DNA of 64,000 nucleotides from Actinomycetota bacterium (lineage in GTDB: Bacteria; Actinomycetota; Actinomycetes; Nanopelagicales; Nanopelagicaceae): NCBI GenBank assembly GCA_016870715.1, contig VGAL01000002.1, forward strand, positions 34,204-98,203, written 5' to 3'. Position numbers and translations under genes: made by a program. Below the pieces are notes generated by a model, which worked only from the letters and a program-made list of their open reading frames with translations, did no database searches and was not told where the DNA came from. Shown here piece after piece: positions 50,820-61,212 of this stretch. Position 1 is the first letter of the stretch. Each line of letters opens with the position of its first letter.

Positions 50820-50945
50820 CGGACGCGCTCTGGAGACTTCCGCAGAGCCCCTATTTCAGGTACTTTCTCCCCGTCCTCATCCGAGGATGACCTATCTCCA
50901 ACGGATCGTCCGGCACGTACCTGCCGGGAGAGGGAGCGAACGCTC
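50820..50945 (+). ncRNA. Structured 5' leader of msiK-like gene; probable msiK RNA motif
   Basis: Four successive inverted repeats GCTCTG..CAGAGC (50827-50848), TCCTC-ATCC-GAGGA (50874-50887), CCGGCA..TGCCGG (50910-50927), GAGCG-AA-CGCTC (50934-50945) ending at the ATG; long intergenic region in an otherwise compact genome. Confidence 0.65.
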
Positions 50946-52034
50946 ATGGCAATTGTTGTATTCGATAAAGCAAGTCGTACCTATCCAGGTACCACCCGTC
51001 CTGCAGTAGACCAACTTGATCTCGTCGTCAATGACGGAGAGTTCCTCGTGCTTGTTGGCCCATCAGGTTGCGGAAAGTCAACATCCCTTCGAATGCTCGC
51101 AGGACTTGAAGATGTTGATACCGGTTCTATCCGTATCGGCGATCGTGATGTCACTCATGTGGCGCCAAAAGATCGCGATATTGCGATGGTCTTCCAGTCT
51201 TATGCGCTTTACCCACACATGACTGTGGCAGAGAACATGGGCTTTGCATTGAAGATCGCCGGAGTAAATAAAGATGAGCGCGCACGTCGCGTTCAAGATG
51301 CGGCAAAGTTGCTCGATCTCGAGCCTTACCTCGCGCGTAAACCAAAGGCGCTCTCTGGTGGACAACGCCAGCGCGTGGCTATGGGTCGCGCAATCGTTCG
51401 CGAACCACAGGTCTTCCTCATGGATGAGCCGCTATCAAACCTCGATGCGAAACTTCGCGTCGCTACCCGTACCCAGATTGCAGCGCTACAGCGCCGCCTC
51501 GGAATCACCACTGTCTATGTGACTCACGATCAAGTCGAAGCTATGACCATGGGTGATCGTGTAGCAGTTCTCAAGGATGGTCTCCTCCAGCAAGTAGATT
51601 CCCCACGTAACCTCTATGACAAGCCAGCAAATGCATTCGTCGCTGGATTCATCGGCTCTCCTGCGATGAACTTGATCACTGCGCCTGTATCCGGTGGCCA
51701 AGCTTCACTTGGTAACTTCAAAGTTAGCGTTCCTGCATCCGCTGGCGCATCGGCAATCGTCGGTGTTCGCCCAGAAGGCTTCAAGCCAACCGGAGCTGGA
51801 CAAGGCTTTGATATCAAGGTCGATGTTGTTGAAGAGCTCGGTTCTGATGCGTTCGTCTATGGAAAGCCTGTCGCATCGGGTATCTCCCTTACCAATGCCA
51901 GTGCAGAAGAGGGTGCTCAAGTCATCGTTCGTTGGGATCCAAAGAATCCACCGAAGGCTGGCGACACTGTCTCGGTCACTGCAGATACATCTGCAGTACA
52001 CGTCTTCGATGCAGCATCAGGCAAGCGCCTCTAA
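50946..52034 (+). CDS. msiK: Multi-sugar ABC transporter ATPase (MsiK/UgpC/MalK type)
   Basis: GPSGCGKSTSLRMLAGLEDVDTGSIRIGDRDVTHVAPKDRDIAMVFQSYALYPHMTVAENM; LSGGQRQRVAMGRAIVR. Confidence 0.92.
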   Translation: MAIVVFDKASRTYPGTTRPAVDQLDLVVNDGEFLVLVGPSGCGKSTSLRMLAGLEDVDTGSIRIGDRDVTHVAPKDRDIAMVFQSYALYPHMTVAENMGFALKIAGVNKDERARRVQDAAKLLDLEPYLARKPKALSGGQRQRVAMGRAIVREPQVFLMDEPLSNLDAKLRVATRTQIAALQRRLGITTVYVTHDQVEAMTMGDRVAVLKDGLLQQVDSPRNLYDKPANAFVAGFIGSPAMNLITAPVSGGQASLGNFKVSVPASAGASAIVGVRPEGFKPTGAGQGFDIKVDVVEELGSDAFVYGKPVASGISLTNASAEEGAQVIVRWDPKNPPKAGDTVSVTADTSAVHVFDAASGKRL

Positions 52035-52042
52035 GTCATCAT

Positions 52043-52080
52043 AAAAAACCCGCCTCTAGTTCACTAGGGGCGGGTTTTTT
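52043..52080. terminator. Intrinsic (bidirectional-capable) terminator between convergent msiK and icd
   Basis: AAAAAACCCGCCTCTAG-TTCA-CTAGGGGCGGGTTTTTT; A-tract/T-tract flanked stem. Confidence 0.95.
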
Positions 52081-52110
52081 CTTGCAACAATCGGGTTATT
52101 AAGCCCCAAG

Positions 52111-53325
52111 TTAAGCCATAGCCTTCTTAAGATTCTCATCAATTGCAGCGAGGAACTCTTGGGTATTGAGCCACGGAGCATCTTTGCTGATCAGTAACGC
52201 TAGATCCTTGGTCATCTTCCCTTGCTCGACGGTCTGCACACATACCTTCTCGAGCGTGTCAGCAAATTGCGCAAGCTCTGGATTGTTATCAAGTTTTGCG
52301 CGATGAGCCAAACCACGTGTCCATGCAAATATTGATGCGATGGGATTAGTAGATGTTGCCTTACCTGCTTGGTGATCGCGGTAGTGGCGAGTGACCGTGC
52401 CGTGAGCCGCTTCAGATTCAACTGTCTTTCCATCGGGAGTCATCAACACCGATGTCATAAGACCGAGTGATCCATACCCTTGTGCGACAGTATCCGATTG
52501 AACATCTCCATCGTAGTTCTTACATGCCCAGACGTAACCACCCTCCCATCGAAGCGAGGTCGCCACCATGTCATCAATCAATCGATGGTCATATTCGATA
52601 CCTGCTGCTTGGAATTGGCTCTTAAATTCACTCTCGTAGATTTCAGCAAAAATATCTTTGAAGCGTCCATCGTATGCCTTCAAAATGGTGTTCTTCGTAG
52701 ATAGATATACCGGATACTTTCGAGCTAAGCCATAGTTCATAGAGGCGCGTGCGAAATCACGGATTGAATCGTCAAGGTTGTACATCGTCATCGCTACACC
52801 AGAGCCTGGGAAATCAAAGACATTGAATTCCATCGGCTTAGAGCCGTCGGCGGGAGTGAAAGTGACCGTCAACTTTCCTGGACCTGGGACTTTGAAGTCA
52901 GTCGCACGATATTGGTCACCGAAAGCGTGGCGGCCAATAACAATTGGCTTAGTCCAATGTGGGATGAGGCGTGGCACGTTGCTGATGATGATCGGTTCGC
53001 GGAAGATGACGCCACCAAGGATGTTACGAATGGTGCCGTTAGGTGATTTCCACATGCTCTTTAAATTAAATTCTTTGACACGAGCCTCATCTGGCGTAAT
53101 AGTCGCGCACTTCACGCCGACGCCATGCTTTTTAATTGCATGAGCGCTATCTACAGTGACCTGATCGTCAGTAGCGTCGCGATGTTCGATACCAAGATCG
53201 TAGTATTCAAGATTGACATCAAGGTAAGGCAGAATAAGTTGATCTTTGATGAATTGCCAAATAATCCTGGTCATCTCATCACCATCAAGTTCGACTACGG
53301 TTCCCGTCACTTTAATTTTTGACAT
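52111..53325 (-). CDS. icd: NADP-dependent isocitrate dehydrogenase
   Basis: [50 protein letters not shown]; start at MSKIK. Confidence 0.96.
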   Translation of the reverse strand: MSKIKVTGTVVELDGDEMTRIIWQFIKDQLILPYLDVNLEYYDLGIEHRDATDDQVTVDSAHAIKKHGVGVKCATITPDEARVKEFNLKSMWKSPNGTIRNILGGVIFREPIIISNVPRLIPHWTKPIVIGRHAFGDQYRATDFKVPGPGKLTVTFTPADGSKPMEFNVFDFPGSGVAMTMYNLDDSIRDFARASMNYGLARKYPVYLSTKNTILKAYDGRFKDIFAEIYESEFKSQFQAAGIEYDHRLIDDMVATSLRWEGGYVWACKNYDGDVQSDTVAQGYGSLGLMTSVLMTPDGKTVESEAAHGTVTRHYRDHQAGKATSTNPIASIFAWTRGLAHRAKLDNNPELAQFADTLEKVCVQTVEQGKMTKDLALLISKDAPWLNTQEFLAAIDENLKKAMA

Positions 53326-53344
53326 TATTTGATTACCTTCCTTA

Positions 53345-54295
53345 TTAAAGATTCTTAACATCTGCTTGTTTGGCGCGGACCGCTTCGGCAGCTACTTTCA
53401 ACTCAGCCAATTCACTATCGGTGAGCTTGGTTTCTACCACGCGCTTAATACCGGTTTTGCCGATCTCAGCTTCGACGCCAAGATATACGCCAGAAATGCC
53501 ATATTCGCCGTTGACCCATGCACATACCGGCATGATCGCACCCGAATCTTCGATAACTGCCTTCGCCATTCGAGCAGCTGCAGCCGATGGTGCGTAATAG
53601 GCAGAACCGGTTTTTAGCAGAGCCACAATTTCGGCGCCGCCATTTCGAGTTTTCACGACTAATTCTTCGATATCAGCTGCAGAGAGTAATTCACTTAACG
53701 GTTTCCCATTGACGCGACAACGACTGGGAACAGGAACCATAGTGTCTCCATGCGATCCAAGAGTAAGAGTCTCGACATCGCTTACTTTTACACCGAGTTT
53801 TGTTGCGACAAAGTTTGTAAAGCGCGCGGTGTCAAGCATTCCTGCTTGGCCCATAACGCGGTTGTAAGGAAAAGCAGATGCAATTTGTGCCAACGCTGTC
53901 ATCTCATCGAGTGGATTGGAGACCACGATAATGACCGCACTAGGGCTATGTTTAGCTACATTCTCCGCAACGCCACGAACGATTCCGGCATTGACTCCGA
54001 GTAAGTCCATTCGACTCATGCCTGGCTTGCGCGGTAAACCCGCGGTAATTACTACGACATCAGAGTTCGCAGTCTTTTCATATCCAGCGCCATCTGGAGT
54101 TGTGGTAGCACCAATCATCAGCGTCTCAAATCCTTCGATGGAACGAGATTGATTGATATCAAGGGCTAGACCCTCAGGCTTTCCCTCAACGATGTCGGTA
54201 AGGATTACCTCATCAAAAATGTTGTACTCGGCTAATCGAAGTGCGGTTGTTGAACCATAAAAACCAGCTCCGACCACTGTGACACGACCTGCCAT
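53345..54295 (-). CDS. mdh: Malate dehydrogenase (LDH-like type)
   Basis: [51 protein letters not shown]. Confidence 0.94.
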   Translation of the reverse strand: MAGRVTVVGAGFYGSTTALRLAEYNIFDEVILTDIVEGKPEGLALDINQSRSIEGFETLMIGATTTPDGAGYEKTANSDVVVITAGLPRKPGMSRMDLLGVNAGIVRGVAENVAKHSPSAVIIVVSNPLDEMTALAQIASAFPYNRVMGQAGMLDTARFTNFVATKLGVKVSDVETLTLGSHGDTMVPVPSRCRVNGKPLSELLSAADIEELVVKTRNGGAEIVALLKTGSAYYAPSAAAARMAKAVIEDSGAIMPVCAWVNGEYGISGVYLGVEAEIGKTGIKRVVETKLTDSELAELKVAAEAVRAKQADVKNL

Positions 54296-54297
54296 GC

Positions 54298-54327
54298 TTG
54301 GGGCCCCAATCTCTCTTGATATCAAGA
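54298..54327. promoter_or_regulatory. Two perfect palindromes upstream of mdh: TTGGGGCCCCAA and TCTTGATATCAAGA
   Basis: Read directly at 54298-54309 and 54314-54327. Confidence 0.6.
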
Positions 54328-54352
54328 TAACTCTACCGCTGGCGCGAAGTTG

Positions 54353-54577
54353 CTACGGCAGTACTAATGCCAGCGCCAGCAGCGCCAATGCGAGCGTTGC
54401 GAGAGAGGCAACGTCGCTCAGATCGCTCCGCCAGGGAGTCCGTTTGCCCCGCTGAAGATGGGCCAGAAGCGCCATGAGAGCCAGGCCGGCAGCGAGAACC
54501 AAGGCGCCTACCCGTACAGAGAGGAGCACGCTCATTGTGGTTGAGAGCGCCACCAGAATGAGGGCAACTGTGCTCAT
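54353..54577 (-). CDS. DUF3017 membrane protein
   Basis: 74 aa, 3 hydrophobic segments, immediately downstream of folD as in other actinobacteria. Confidence 0.82.
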   Translation of the reverse strand: MSTVALILVALSTTMSVLLSVRVGALVLAAGLALMALLAHLQRGKRTPWRSDLSDVASLATLALALLALALVLP

Positions 54578-55416
54578 ATGTGGGATCGCTCCGCCGCCTC
54601 AACCACATTGGTCAACAACATCGCGCGGGTCATCGGACCGACTCCACCCGGCATCGGCGCAAAAAAACCCGCACGATTGCGCACATCTGGATGGACATCA
54701 CCGAGTAATCCAGATTCAGTTCGGGTGATTCCCACATCAAGTACTGCAGCGCCAGCTTTGATATTTTCCGCGGTAATGAAGTGTGCTTTACCTAATGCGG
54801 CGATGACAATATCTGCACGTAGCAAATGTGAATGCAAGTCAACAGTTGCCGAATGGGTAACAGTGACTGTCGCGCTCTCCCGCTTGCGCGATAACAGCAA
54901 TCCCAGCGGCCTACCCACTGTAAGTCCGCGTCCGACCACTACAACCTCGGCGCCGTTGAGTCTGACCCGATATCGCGCAAGGAGTTCGACAATTCCACGT
55001 GGCGTACAGGGCAGCGGCGCAGGTTGATCAAGAACTAATTTCCCAAGATTGAGCGGATGTAATCCATCTGCATCCTTGGCAGGATCAATCTCTTCGAGTA
55101 TCGCGTTGGCATCGATCCCTTTGGGTAGCGGTAACTGCACGATGTATCCGGTGCATTCAGGGGCTCCGTTGAGATCTCGTAGCGCAGCGCGAATATCGTT
55201 GAAGGTTGCGCTCGCTGGTAATTCCACTCGAATCGAATGGATACCAACTTCGGCGCAATCCTTATGTTTACCGCCTACATATGCATGTGATCCTGGATCA
55301 TCACCGACAAGTACTGTTCCCAGTCCTGGCTTTGCCTTGAGAGTTTTAACTCGAGCAGCGAGCTCTTCCTTAATTTCGTGGGCAACCTGCTTGCCATCAA
55401 GGATCATCGCGCTCAT
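54574..55416 (-). CDS. folD: Methylenetetrahydrofolate dehydrogenase/cyclohydrolase
   Basis: [45 protein letters not shown]. Confidence 0.96.
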   Translation of the reverse strand: MSAMILDGKQVAHEIKEELAARVKTLKAKPGLGTVLVGDDPGSHAYVGGKHKDCAEVGIHSIRVELPASATFNDIRAALRDLNGAPECTGYIVQLPLPKGIDANAILEEIDPAKDADGLHPLNLGKLVLDQPAPLPCTPRGIVELLARYRVRLNGAEVVVVGRGLTVGRPLGLLLSRKRESATVTVTHSATVDLHSHLLRADIVIAALGKAHFITAENIKAGAAVLDVGITRTESGLLGDVHPDVRNRAGFFAPMPGGVGPMTRAMLLTNVVEAAERSHI

Positions 55417-55447
55417 GGCAGAAGTCTAACCGGCTTTTACCTCTCAA

Positions 55448-56989
55448 TTAGGCATGGGCAAAGTGGCGAACGCCGGTGAAATACATGGTTACTCCTGCTT
55501 TTTCGACTGCTGCAATCACCTCTTCGTCGCGAACGCTCCCACCTGGTTGCACAATTGCCGTTACGCCGCCATCAATCAAAATTTCTACACCATCAGCAAA
55601 TGGAAAGAATGCATCGCTTGCTGCATAACTGCCCTTCGAACGTTCGCCAGCTCGGGTGATTGCTAACCGCGCTGAATCAACTCGATTGACTTGTCCCATT
55701 CCTATCCCCACAGCCGCGCCATCTTTGGCTAGCAAGATCGCATTACTCTTCACAGAACGAACGCTCCGCCAGGCAAATTCAAGATCGGCAAGCTCTTGTC
55801 CGGAAAGTGCCCTGCCGGCTACCAATTTCCAATTATCTGCCTTATCGCCTTCGCCATTGACGCGATCGAAATTCTGAACAAGAAGACCGCCGTCGATATG
55901 ACGAAGTTCTCGATCGGCATTGACTGGCTCTACTTTAAGAATTCGAATTGAGGGCTTCTGCTTCAATATCTCAAGCGCTGCATCTTCGAAGTCATGCGCG
56001 GCAATCACTTCGGTGAAGACTTCGGATACTCGCTCTGCCATTTCGCGAGTCACGATGCGATTGGCTGCGATGACACCACCGAAAGCTGAGACGGGATCAC
56101 AACTATGGGCCCGTTGATACGCCTCGCTAATTGATTGGCCGATTGCAATTCCACACGGGTTGGTATGTTTGATGATGGCTACAGCTGGCGCCTGATGATC
56201 ATGAGCTGCTCGCCACGCGGCCTCAATATCCACGTAATTGTTATAGGACATTTCTTTTCCGTGGAGGACAACTGCATTCGCTAGCCCTGAAGTATTTCCG
56301 CTCTCTGAATAAAGAGTTGCGCCTTGATGTGGATTTTCGCCGTACCGTAGCGTCCGAATCTTGGTAAAACTCTCTCCTACCCAATCAGGACTCTCTTCTT
56401 GCGATTGTTCGCCTAGCCATCTCGCCACCGCAATGTCATAACTAGCTGTTGCACGGAATGCAGCAAGCGCTAGGCCTTCTCGCTCTGCCAACGTGGTACC
56501 ACCGCTCTTCAGCGCATCGATAATGATTGGATATTGAGAGATGCTCGAGACCACAGCAACGCTCTGATGGTTTTTGGCTGCGCCACGAATCATGCTCGGA
56601 CCGCCAATATCTATCTGCTCGATACATTGATCAACGCTGGCGCCACTGTGCACTGTTTCAGCAAAGGGATAGAGGCTCACCACTACTAAATCAAATGGGG
56701 CAATGCCAAGATCACGCAATTGTTCACCATGACCGGTTAATCGAAGATCAGCCAATATTCCAGCGTGTATCACCGGATGGAGAGTCTTCACTCTCCCATC
56801 GAGTGACTCAGGAAATCCAGTTAACTCCTCTACTCGCACAACGGGAATTCCACTTTTTTCAATAGTTGATGCGGTGCTGCCGGTGGAGACAATCTCTACT
56901 CCGTTTTGATGCAACTCCCGAGCGAATTCAATCAAGCCACCCTTGTCATACACGCTCACTAGAGCTCGCTTAATGGGCTTTCGCATCAC
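55448..56989 (-). CDS. purH: AICAR transformylase / IMP cyclohydrolase
   Basis: [39 protein letters not shown]. Confidence 0.96.
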   Translation of the reverse strand: MMRKPIKRALVSVYDKGGLIEFARELHQNGVEIVSTGSTASTIEKSGIPVVRVEELTGFPESLDGRVKTLHPVIHAGILADLRLTGHGEQLRDLGIAPFDLVVVSLYPFAETVHSGASVDQCIEQIDIGGPSMIRGAAKNHQSVAVVSSISQYPIIIDALKSGGTTLAEREGLALAAFRATASYDIAVARWLGEQSQEESPDWVGESFTKIRTLRYGENPHQGATLYSESGNTSGLANAVVLHGKEMSYNNYVDIEAAWRAAHDHQAPAVAIIKHTNPCGIAIGQSISEAYQRAHSCDPVSAFGGVIAANRIVTREMAERVSEVFTEVIAAHDFEDAALEILKQKPSIRILKVEPVNADRELRHIDGGLLVQNFDRVNGEGDKADNWKLVAGRALSGQELADLEFAWRSVRSVKSNAILLAKDGAAVGIGMGQVNRVDSARLAITRAGERSKGSYAASDAFFPFADGVEILIDGGVTAIVQPGGSVRDEEVIAAVEKAGVTMYFTGVRHFAHA

Positions 56990-57597
56990 ATCCCCTTCTC
57001 GGCCAAGACCAGGCTAAGTATGCCAGCGACAATCATTTCTCTCTCAAGCTCCTTGATTCGATTATGGAGCGCCTCTTCACTCTCTCCCGACATAATCGTC
57101 AATCTTCGTTGTGCAATGATCTCTCCAGTATCCACCCCTGCATCGATGTGGTGGAGTGTGCAGCCACTTTCGTGCACCCCAGCAGTAAGGGCATCGCGCA
57201 CCGCATATGCACCGGGAAATGCTGGCAAGAGCGAGGGATGTGTGTTGATGATACGAAAAGTATTTACAAATGTTGGCGAGAGAATTTTCATGAAGCCAGC
57301 GCTGACCACTAACCAGGGATCTACACTTGTAATCGCCCTCTCTAACTCCTTTTCCCATGCGCCGCGTTGGTCTCCACTTCGAAAAGGTACGAGCTCGGTT
57401 GGCACCTTTGCCGCTCTAGCTCTGCGGAAAATGCCAGCCTCTGGAATTTCGCTAATTACTCGTGCGATTTTTATATGTTCGTAGAGAGCGCCAGTTGGTT
57501 CTGTCGCTGCGTCGATGAGAGCTTGCGCGACACTTCCCTCACCCGATGCGAGGATGACAATGGATTTCTTCCCATTAATACTCAGCGGGGCCCCCAT
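56986..57597 (-). CDS. purN: Phosphoribosylglycinamide formyltransferase
   Basis: [50 protein letters not shown]. Confidence 0.95.
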   Translation of the reverse strand: MGAPLSINGKKSIVILASGEGSVAQALIDAATEPTGALYEHIKIARVISEIPEAGIFRRARAAKVPTELVPFRSGDQRGAWEKELERAITSVDPWLVVSAGFMKILSPTFVNTFRIINTHPSLLPAFPGAYAVRDALTAGVHESGCTLHHIDAGVDTGEIIAQRRLTIMSGESEEALHNRIKELEREMIVAGILSLVLAEKGM

Positions 57598-58691
57598 TTG
57601 TCATATGCAACCTTAAGACCCATTCCAGCCGAGATTTGCAATAAGAAAAGTGCAGGGAATTGCCAGAGTGATGGACCGATAGTGTTTAGCGAACCTCCTA
57701 ATAAGGTGCCATTGCTCAACCAGGTGAGCAAGAAGATGATGAAAGTGAGGATGAGTGGAAAGATAAGGTAACCAAAGCGCATCTGACTTAATGAAGTTCG
57801 TTTGAGAATGGTCATCACGAAGACCCCAGCACCAATTCCAATGAGCGCTCCGAGATATAAGTAGGGGTGGGTCTGCCTTGGAATCGCCCCCAGTAACGGA
57901 AAGACAGGTATCTCATTGAGTTGATGGAAACCAGGGGAAATTAAGGTGCCACTTCCAAGAGCGAAACCGCTTCCCAACAGATAAGAGAGCGCCGAGATCG
58001 CCATATTTGGCAAGGTGAGAATCGAAAGTACGGTGAGCAAGATGCCACCGATAATTCCGGCATCCAGAACCGCGTAGAGATTGCGAACTACCGAGAAATG
58101 AAAGGCCAAGGAAATCGAATAGAAGAGCGAACCTATCCCTAAGAGTCCACCAATGACGATGATAGAAATTCGTGTCAGATCTCGGAGCAGTGAGGGCGTA
58201 CCTGAAGGGACGACTAAGGTGAACTCTGCGACGACAATAAGTGCAATAACAATTAGTGGAGCCCACCACCAGCGCGGTTGCACATCTGGTGAACGTGAGC
58301 CGAGGCTCGCGATGATCATAATCAACGTATAAGTGAAAAATAACCCAATCAAACTCTGTCGTTGTTTTGCATTTAATGCTCGTGCGCTATCGAATTGACG
58401 ATGTAGTCGATTGAGCGCCCCACGAAAGGCGATAAAGGGAAAAATCAGCGCACCAAGGGGAAGGAAACTCAAAACCCCAGGAATACCGCTGGGTGGTAAG
58501 GCGAGCGAAAAGGTGAGGTGATGTGCTCCTAACCAGACCCAGAAAGCCCCACGTAGCGCATCGCTCATCTCGCCACTGAGCGAACCGGCTGTTGCCCATG
58601 CAATGAGCACAACAAGTGCCAGTGGAAGGAAGGTGGAGAGCGCAGCGCGCACTCCTTCTGAAGCGCCAGCAATGAGCGGGCGCGCCATCAT
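57582..58691 (-). CDS. DUF6350-like multi-TM membrane protein
   Basis: ~9 hydrophobic segments; between purN and sucD as in other actinobacteria. Confidence 0.7.
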   Translation of the reverse strand: MMARPLIAGASEGVRAALSTFLPLALVVLIAWATAGSLSGEMSDALRGAFWVWLGAHHLTFSLALPPSGIPGVLSFLPLGALIFPFIAFRGALNRLHRQFDSARALNAKQRQSLIGLFFTYTLIMIIASLGSRSPDVQPRWWWAPLIVIALIVVAEFTLVVPSGTPSLLRDLTRISIIVIGGLLGIGSLFYSISLAFHFSVVRNLYAVLDAGIIGGILLTVLSILTLPNMAISALSYLLGSGFALGSGTLISPGFHQLNEIPVFPLLGAIPRQTHPYLYLGALIGIGAGVFVMTILKRTSLSQMRFGYLIFPLILTFIIFLLTWLSNGTLLGGSLNTIGPSLWQFPALFLLQISAGMGLKVAYDKWGPR

Positions 58692-59572
58692 TAGCGTCCG
58701 AGGATGGAGCGGAGTAGTTGTGCACTCTCCGATGGCGTTACACCAACGCGAACGCCAACTGCCTCAAGCGCATCTCGCTTTGCCGATGCCGTGCCAGAAG
58801 ATCCCGAGACGATTGCACCTGCATGACCCATCGTCTTGCCCTCCGGAGCAGTGAAGCCAGCAACATATCCAACAACGGGCTTGGTTACATACTCTTTAAT
58901 GAAAGCTGCTGCACGTTCTTCGGCATCGCCACCAATTTCACCAATCATGACGATTGCTTCAGTCTTCGGATCATCTTGGAAGGCGCGAAGAGAATCGATA
59001 TGGGTGGTGCCAATCACTGGATCGCCACCAATACCTACTGCGGTGGAGAATCCGATATCGCGAAGTTCGTACATCATCTGATAGGTGAGGGTTCCTGATT
59101 TGGAAACCAATCCAATCGGCCCACTACCCGTGATATCTGCCGGAATGATTCCCACATTCGATTCACCTGGAGTGATTAAGCCGGGGCAATTCGGACCAAT
59201 AATTCGAGTAGTGCCTTTGCTCTGCGCATAGGCGACAAATTGCGTCGAATCGTGAACGGGAATCCCCTCGGTAATCACCACCGCAAGTGGCACCTGTGCA
59301 TCAACTGCATCGATTACTGCTGCTTTGGTGAACTTTGCAGGGACGAAGATAACGGAGACATTTGCTCCAGTAGCTGCGACCGCTTCCTTAGCAGAATTGA
59401 AGACTGGAAGGCTCGTGCCATCCATATCAACGCTCTGGCCACCCTTACCCGGTGTCACACCACCGACAATGTTGGTACCTGACTTGAGCATTCGCTTTGT
59501 ATGTTTCGTTCCTTCAGAACCCGTCATGCCATGGACGATGACGCGACTATCTTTATTGAGGAAGATGCTCAT
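58691..59572 (-). CDS. sucD: Succinyl-CoA synthetase alpha subunit
   Basis: [38 protein letters not shown]. Confidence 0.96.
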   Translation of the reverse strand: MSIFLNKDSRVIVHGMTGSEGTKHTKRMLKSGTNIVGGVTPGKGGQSVDMDGTSLPVFNSAKEAVAATGANVSVIFVPAKFTKAAVIDAVDAQVPLAVVITEGIPVHDSTQFVAYAQSKGTTRIIGPNCPGLITPGESNVGIIPADITGSGPIGLVSKSGTLTYQMMYELRDIGFSTAVGIGGDPVIGTTHIDSLRAFQDDPKTEAIVMIGEIGGDAEERAAAFIKEYVTKPVVGYVAGFTAPEGKTMGHAGAIVSGSSGTASAKRDALEAVGVRVGVTPSESAQLLRSILGR

Positions 59573-60735
59573 TATTTAGCCGCCAATTCTGCGGCGCGTG
59601 CAGCTGCGCCATCCATAGTCTCAGCTTGTTCGACAAGAGGGTGATTGGCCTCTTTCAAAATCCGGCGCCCCTCGAGAACATTATTTCCATCGAGGCGAAC
59701 CACAATGGGTTTCGTTGCTTTGTTGCCCAACATCTCGAGCGCCTGGATAATTCCATTGGCAACTGCATCGCATGCAGTGATGCCACCAAAGACGTTGACG
59801 AAAACGCACTTCACATCTTTATCATTCAAAATAATCGAGAGTCCATCAGCCATGACTTGAGCAGATGCGCCCCCACCGATATCGAGGAAGTTGGCAGGCT
59901 TCATGCCACCAAATTTCTCACCTGCGTATGCCACAACATCGAGCGTGCTCATCACAAGACCGGCGCCATTCCCAATAATTCCCACTTGACCATCTAGTTT
60001 TACGTAATTGAGATCTTTCTCTTTCGCGAGGGCCTCGAGTGGATTTGTTGAAGCGTGATCAACGAGCGCCTCATGATCTGGATGACGAAATCCCGCATTG
60101 TCATCGAGTGTGACCTTGCCATCGAGAGCGATAACCCGACCATCCTCAGTCTTCACTAGCGGGTTCACTTCAACCAACGTTGCATCTTCAGCGACAAAAC
60201 ATGCCCAGAGTTTGACCAAAACATCGGCTACCTGTTTCTGCACATCGCTGGGGAATTGCGCCTGCTGTGCAATGGATTGGGCGAGCGCAGCATCGATGCC
60301 CTTTGCTGGGTCGATATGGACTTTCGCTAATTTCTCAGGGGTTTCGTGCGCTACCTGTTCGATATCCATGCCGCCAGCAACTGATGCCATGACAAGAAAG
60401 GAGCGCGCCGCTCGATCTAGGAGAATCGCTAGGTAGTACTCCTCTTTGATAGGTGCAGCTTGGGCAATCATTACTTTATGTACGGTGTGACCTTTGATAT
60501 CCATTCCAAGGATTGCTTCCGCTTTAGCGAATGCATCATCAGGATCAGTAGCAAGTTTCACGCCGCCTGCTTTCCCGCGGCCACCAATCTTCACCTGCGC
60601 CTTGACGACAACCTTGCCACCCATTCCAGCAGCGGCGCGCTTTGCCTCATGAGGTGTCGTTGCGACTTTGCCTGCAAGAACCGGAATTCCATGTGCCTCG
60701 AATAAATCGCGCGCTTGATACTCGAAAAGATCCAC
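59572..60735 (-). CDS. sucC: Succinyl-CoA synthetase beta subunit
   Basis: [22 protein letters not shown] start at 60735 with GAGGT upstream; ATP-grasp motifs. Confidence 0.95.
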   Translation of the reverse strand: MDLFEYQARDLFEAHGIPVLAGKVATTPHEAKRAAAGMGGKVVVKAQVKIGGRGKAGGVKLATDPDDAFAKAEAILGMDIKGHTVHKVMIAQAAPIKEEYYLAILLDRAARSFLVMASVAGGMDIEQVAHETPEKLAKVHIDPAKGIDAALAQSIAQQAQFPSDVQKQVADVLVKLWACFVAEDATLVEVNPLVKTEDGRVIALDGKVTLDDNAGFRHPDHEALVDHASTNPLEALAKEKDLNYVKLDGQVGIIGNGAGLVMSTLDVVAYAGEKFGGMKPANFLDIGGGASAQVMADGLSIILNDKDVKCVFVNVFGGITACDAVANGIIQALEMLGNKATKPIVVRLDGNNVLEGRRILKEANHPLVEQAETMDGAAARAAELAAK

Positions 60736-60782
60736 TACTTCTACCTCTCGCTTCAGACACCTCTGGAATTGCTCGTGTAATC

Positions 60783-61175
60783 CTAGCGATGACCAACTGC
60801 CTCTTTGACCCAATCGGCAATCTCGTTGGTGGACGCGCCTGAAGTGAAAATCTTGGCTACGCCTAACGCGCTCAATTCCTTAATGTCATCATCGGGAATA
60901 ACCCCACCACCGAAGACGAGAATCTTCCGATCTCCGAGAAGCTCCATGATTCGTCGGAAGAGAGTGAGGTGGGCCCCGGAAAGAATCGAAAGACCAATTG
61001 CATCGGCATCTTCTTGAATGGCGGTGGTGACTATCTCTTCTGGACTCTGGTGAAGACCGGTGTAGATCACCTCGCACCCTGCATCACGGAGGGTTCGCGC
61101 CACTACCTTCGCGCCGCGATCATGGCCATCAAGGCCAGCCTTCGCGACCACTACTCGGATTGGCCTACTTCCCAT
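60783..61175 (-). CDS. Cobalamin-binding small subunit of acyl-CoA mutase (IcmB/MutB C-domain type)
   Basis: [43 protein letters not shown] (DxHxxG), [18 protein letters not shown]. Confidence 0.93.
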   Translation of the reverse strand: MGSRPIRVVVAKAGLDGHDRGAKVVARTLRDAGCEVIYTGLHQSPEEIVTTAIQEDADAIGLSILSGAHLTLFRRIMELLGDRKILVFGGGVIPDDDIKELSALGVAKIFTSGASTNEIADWVKEAVGHR

Positions 61176-61212
61176 AGCGCTACCGTGCCACGCACTCAGC
61201 CTTGGCGCCAAA

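Noticed and set aside
54333-54608. 91-aa minus-strand ORF overlapping the DUF3017 gene
   Set aside because: Out-of-frame alternative; the DUF3017 frame gives a plausible three-helix membrane protein in conserved position.
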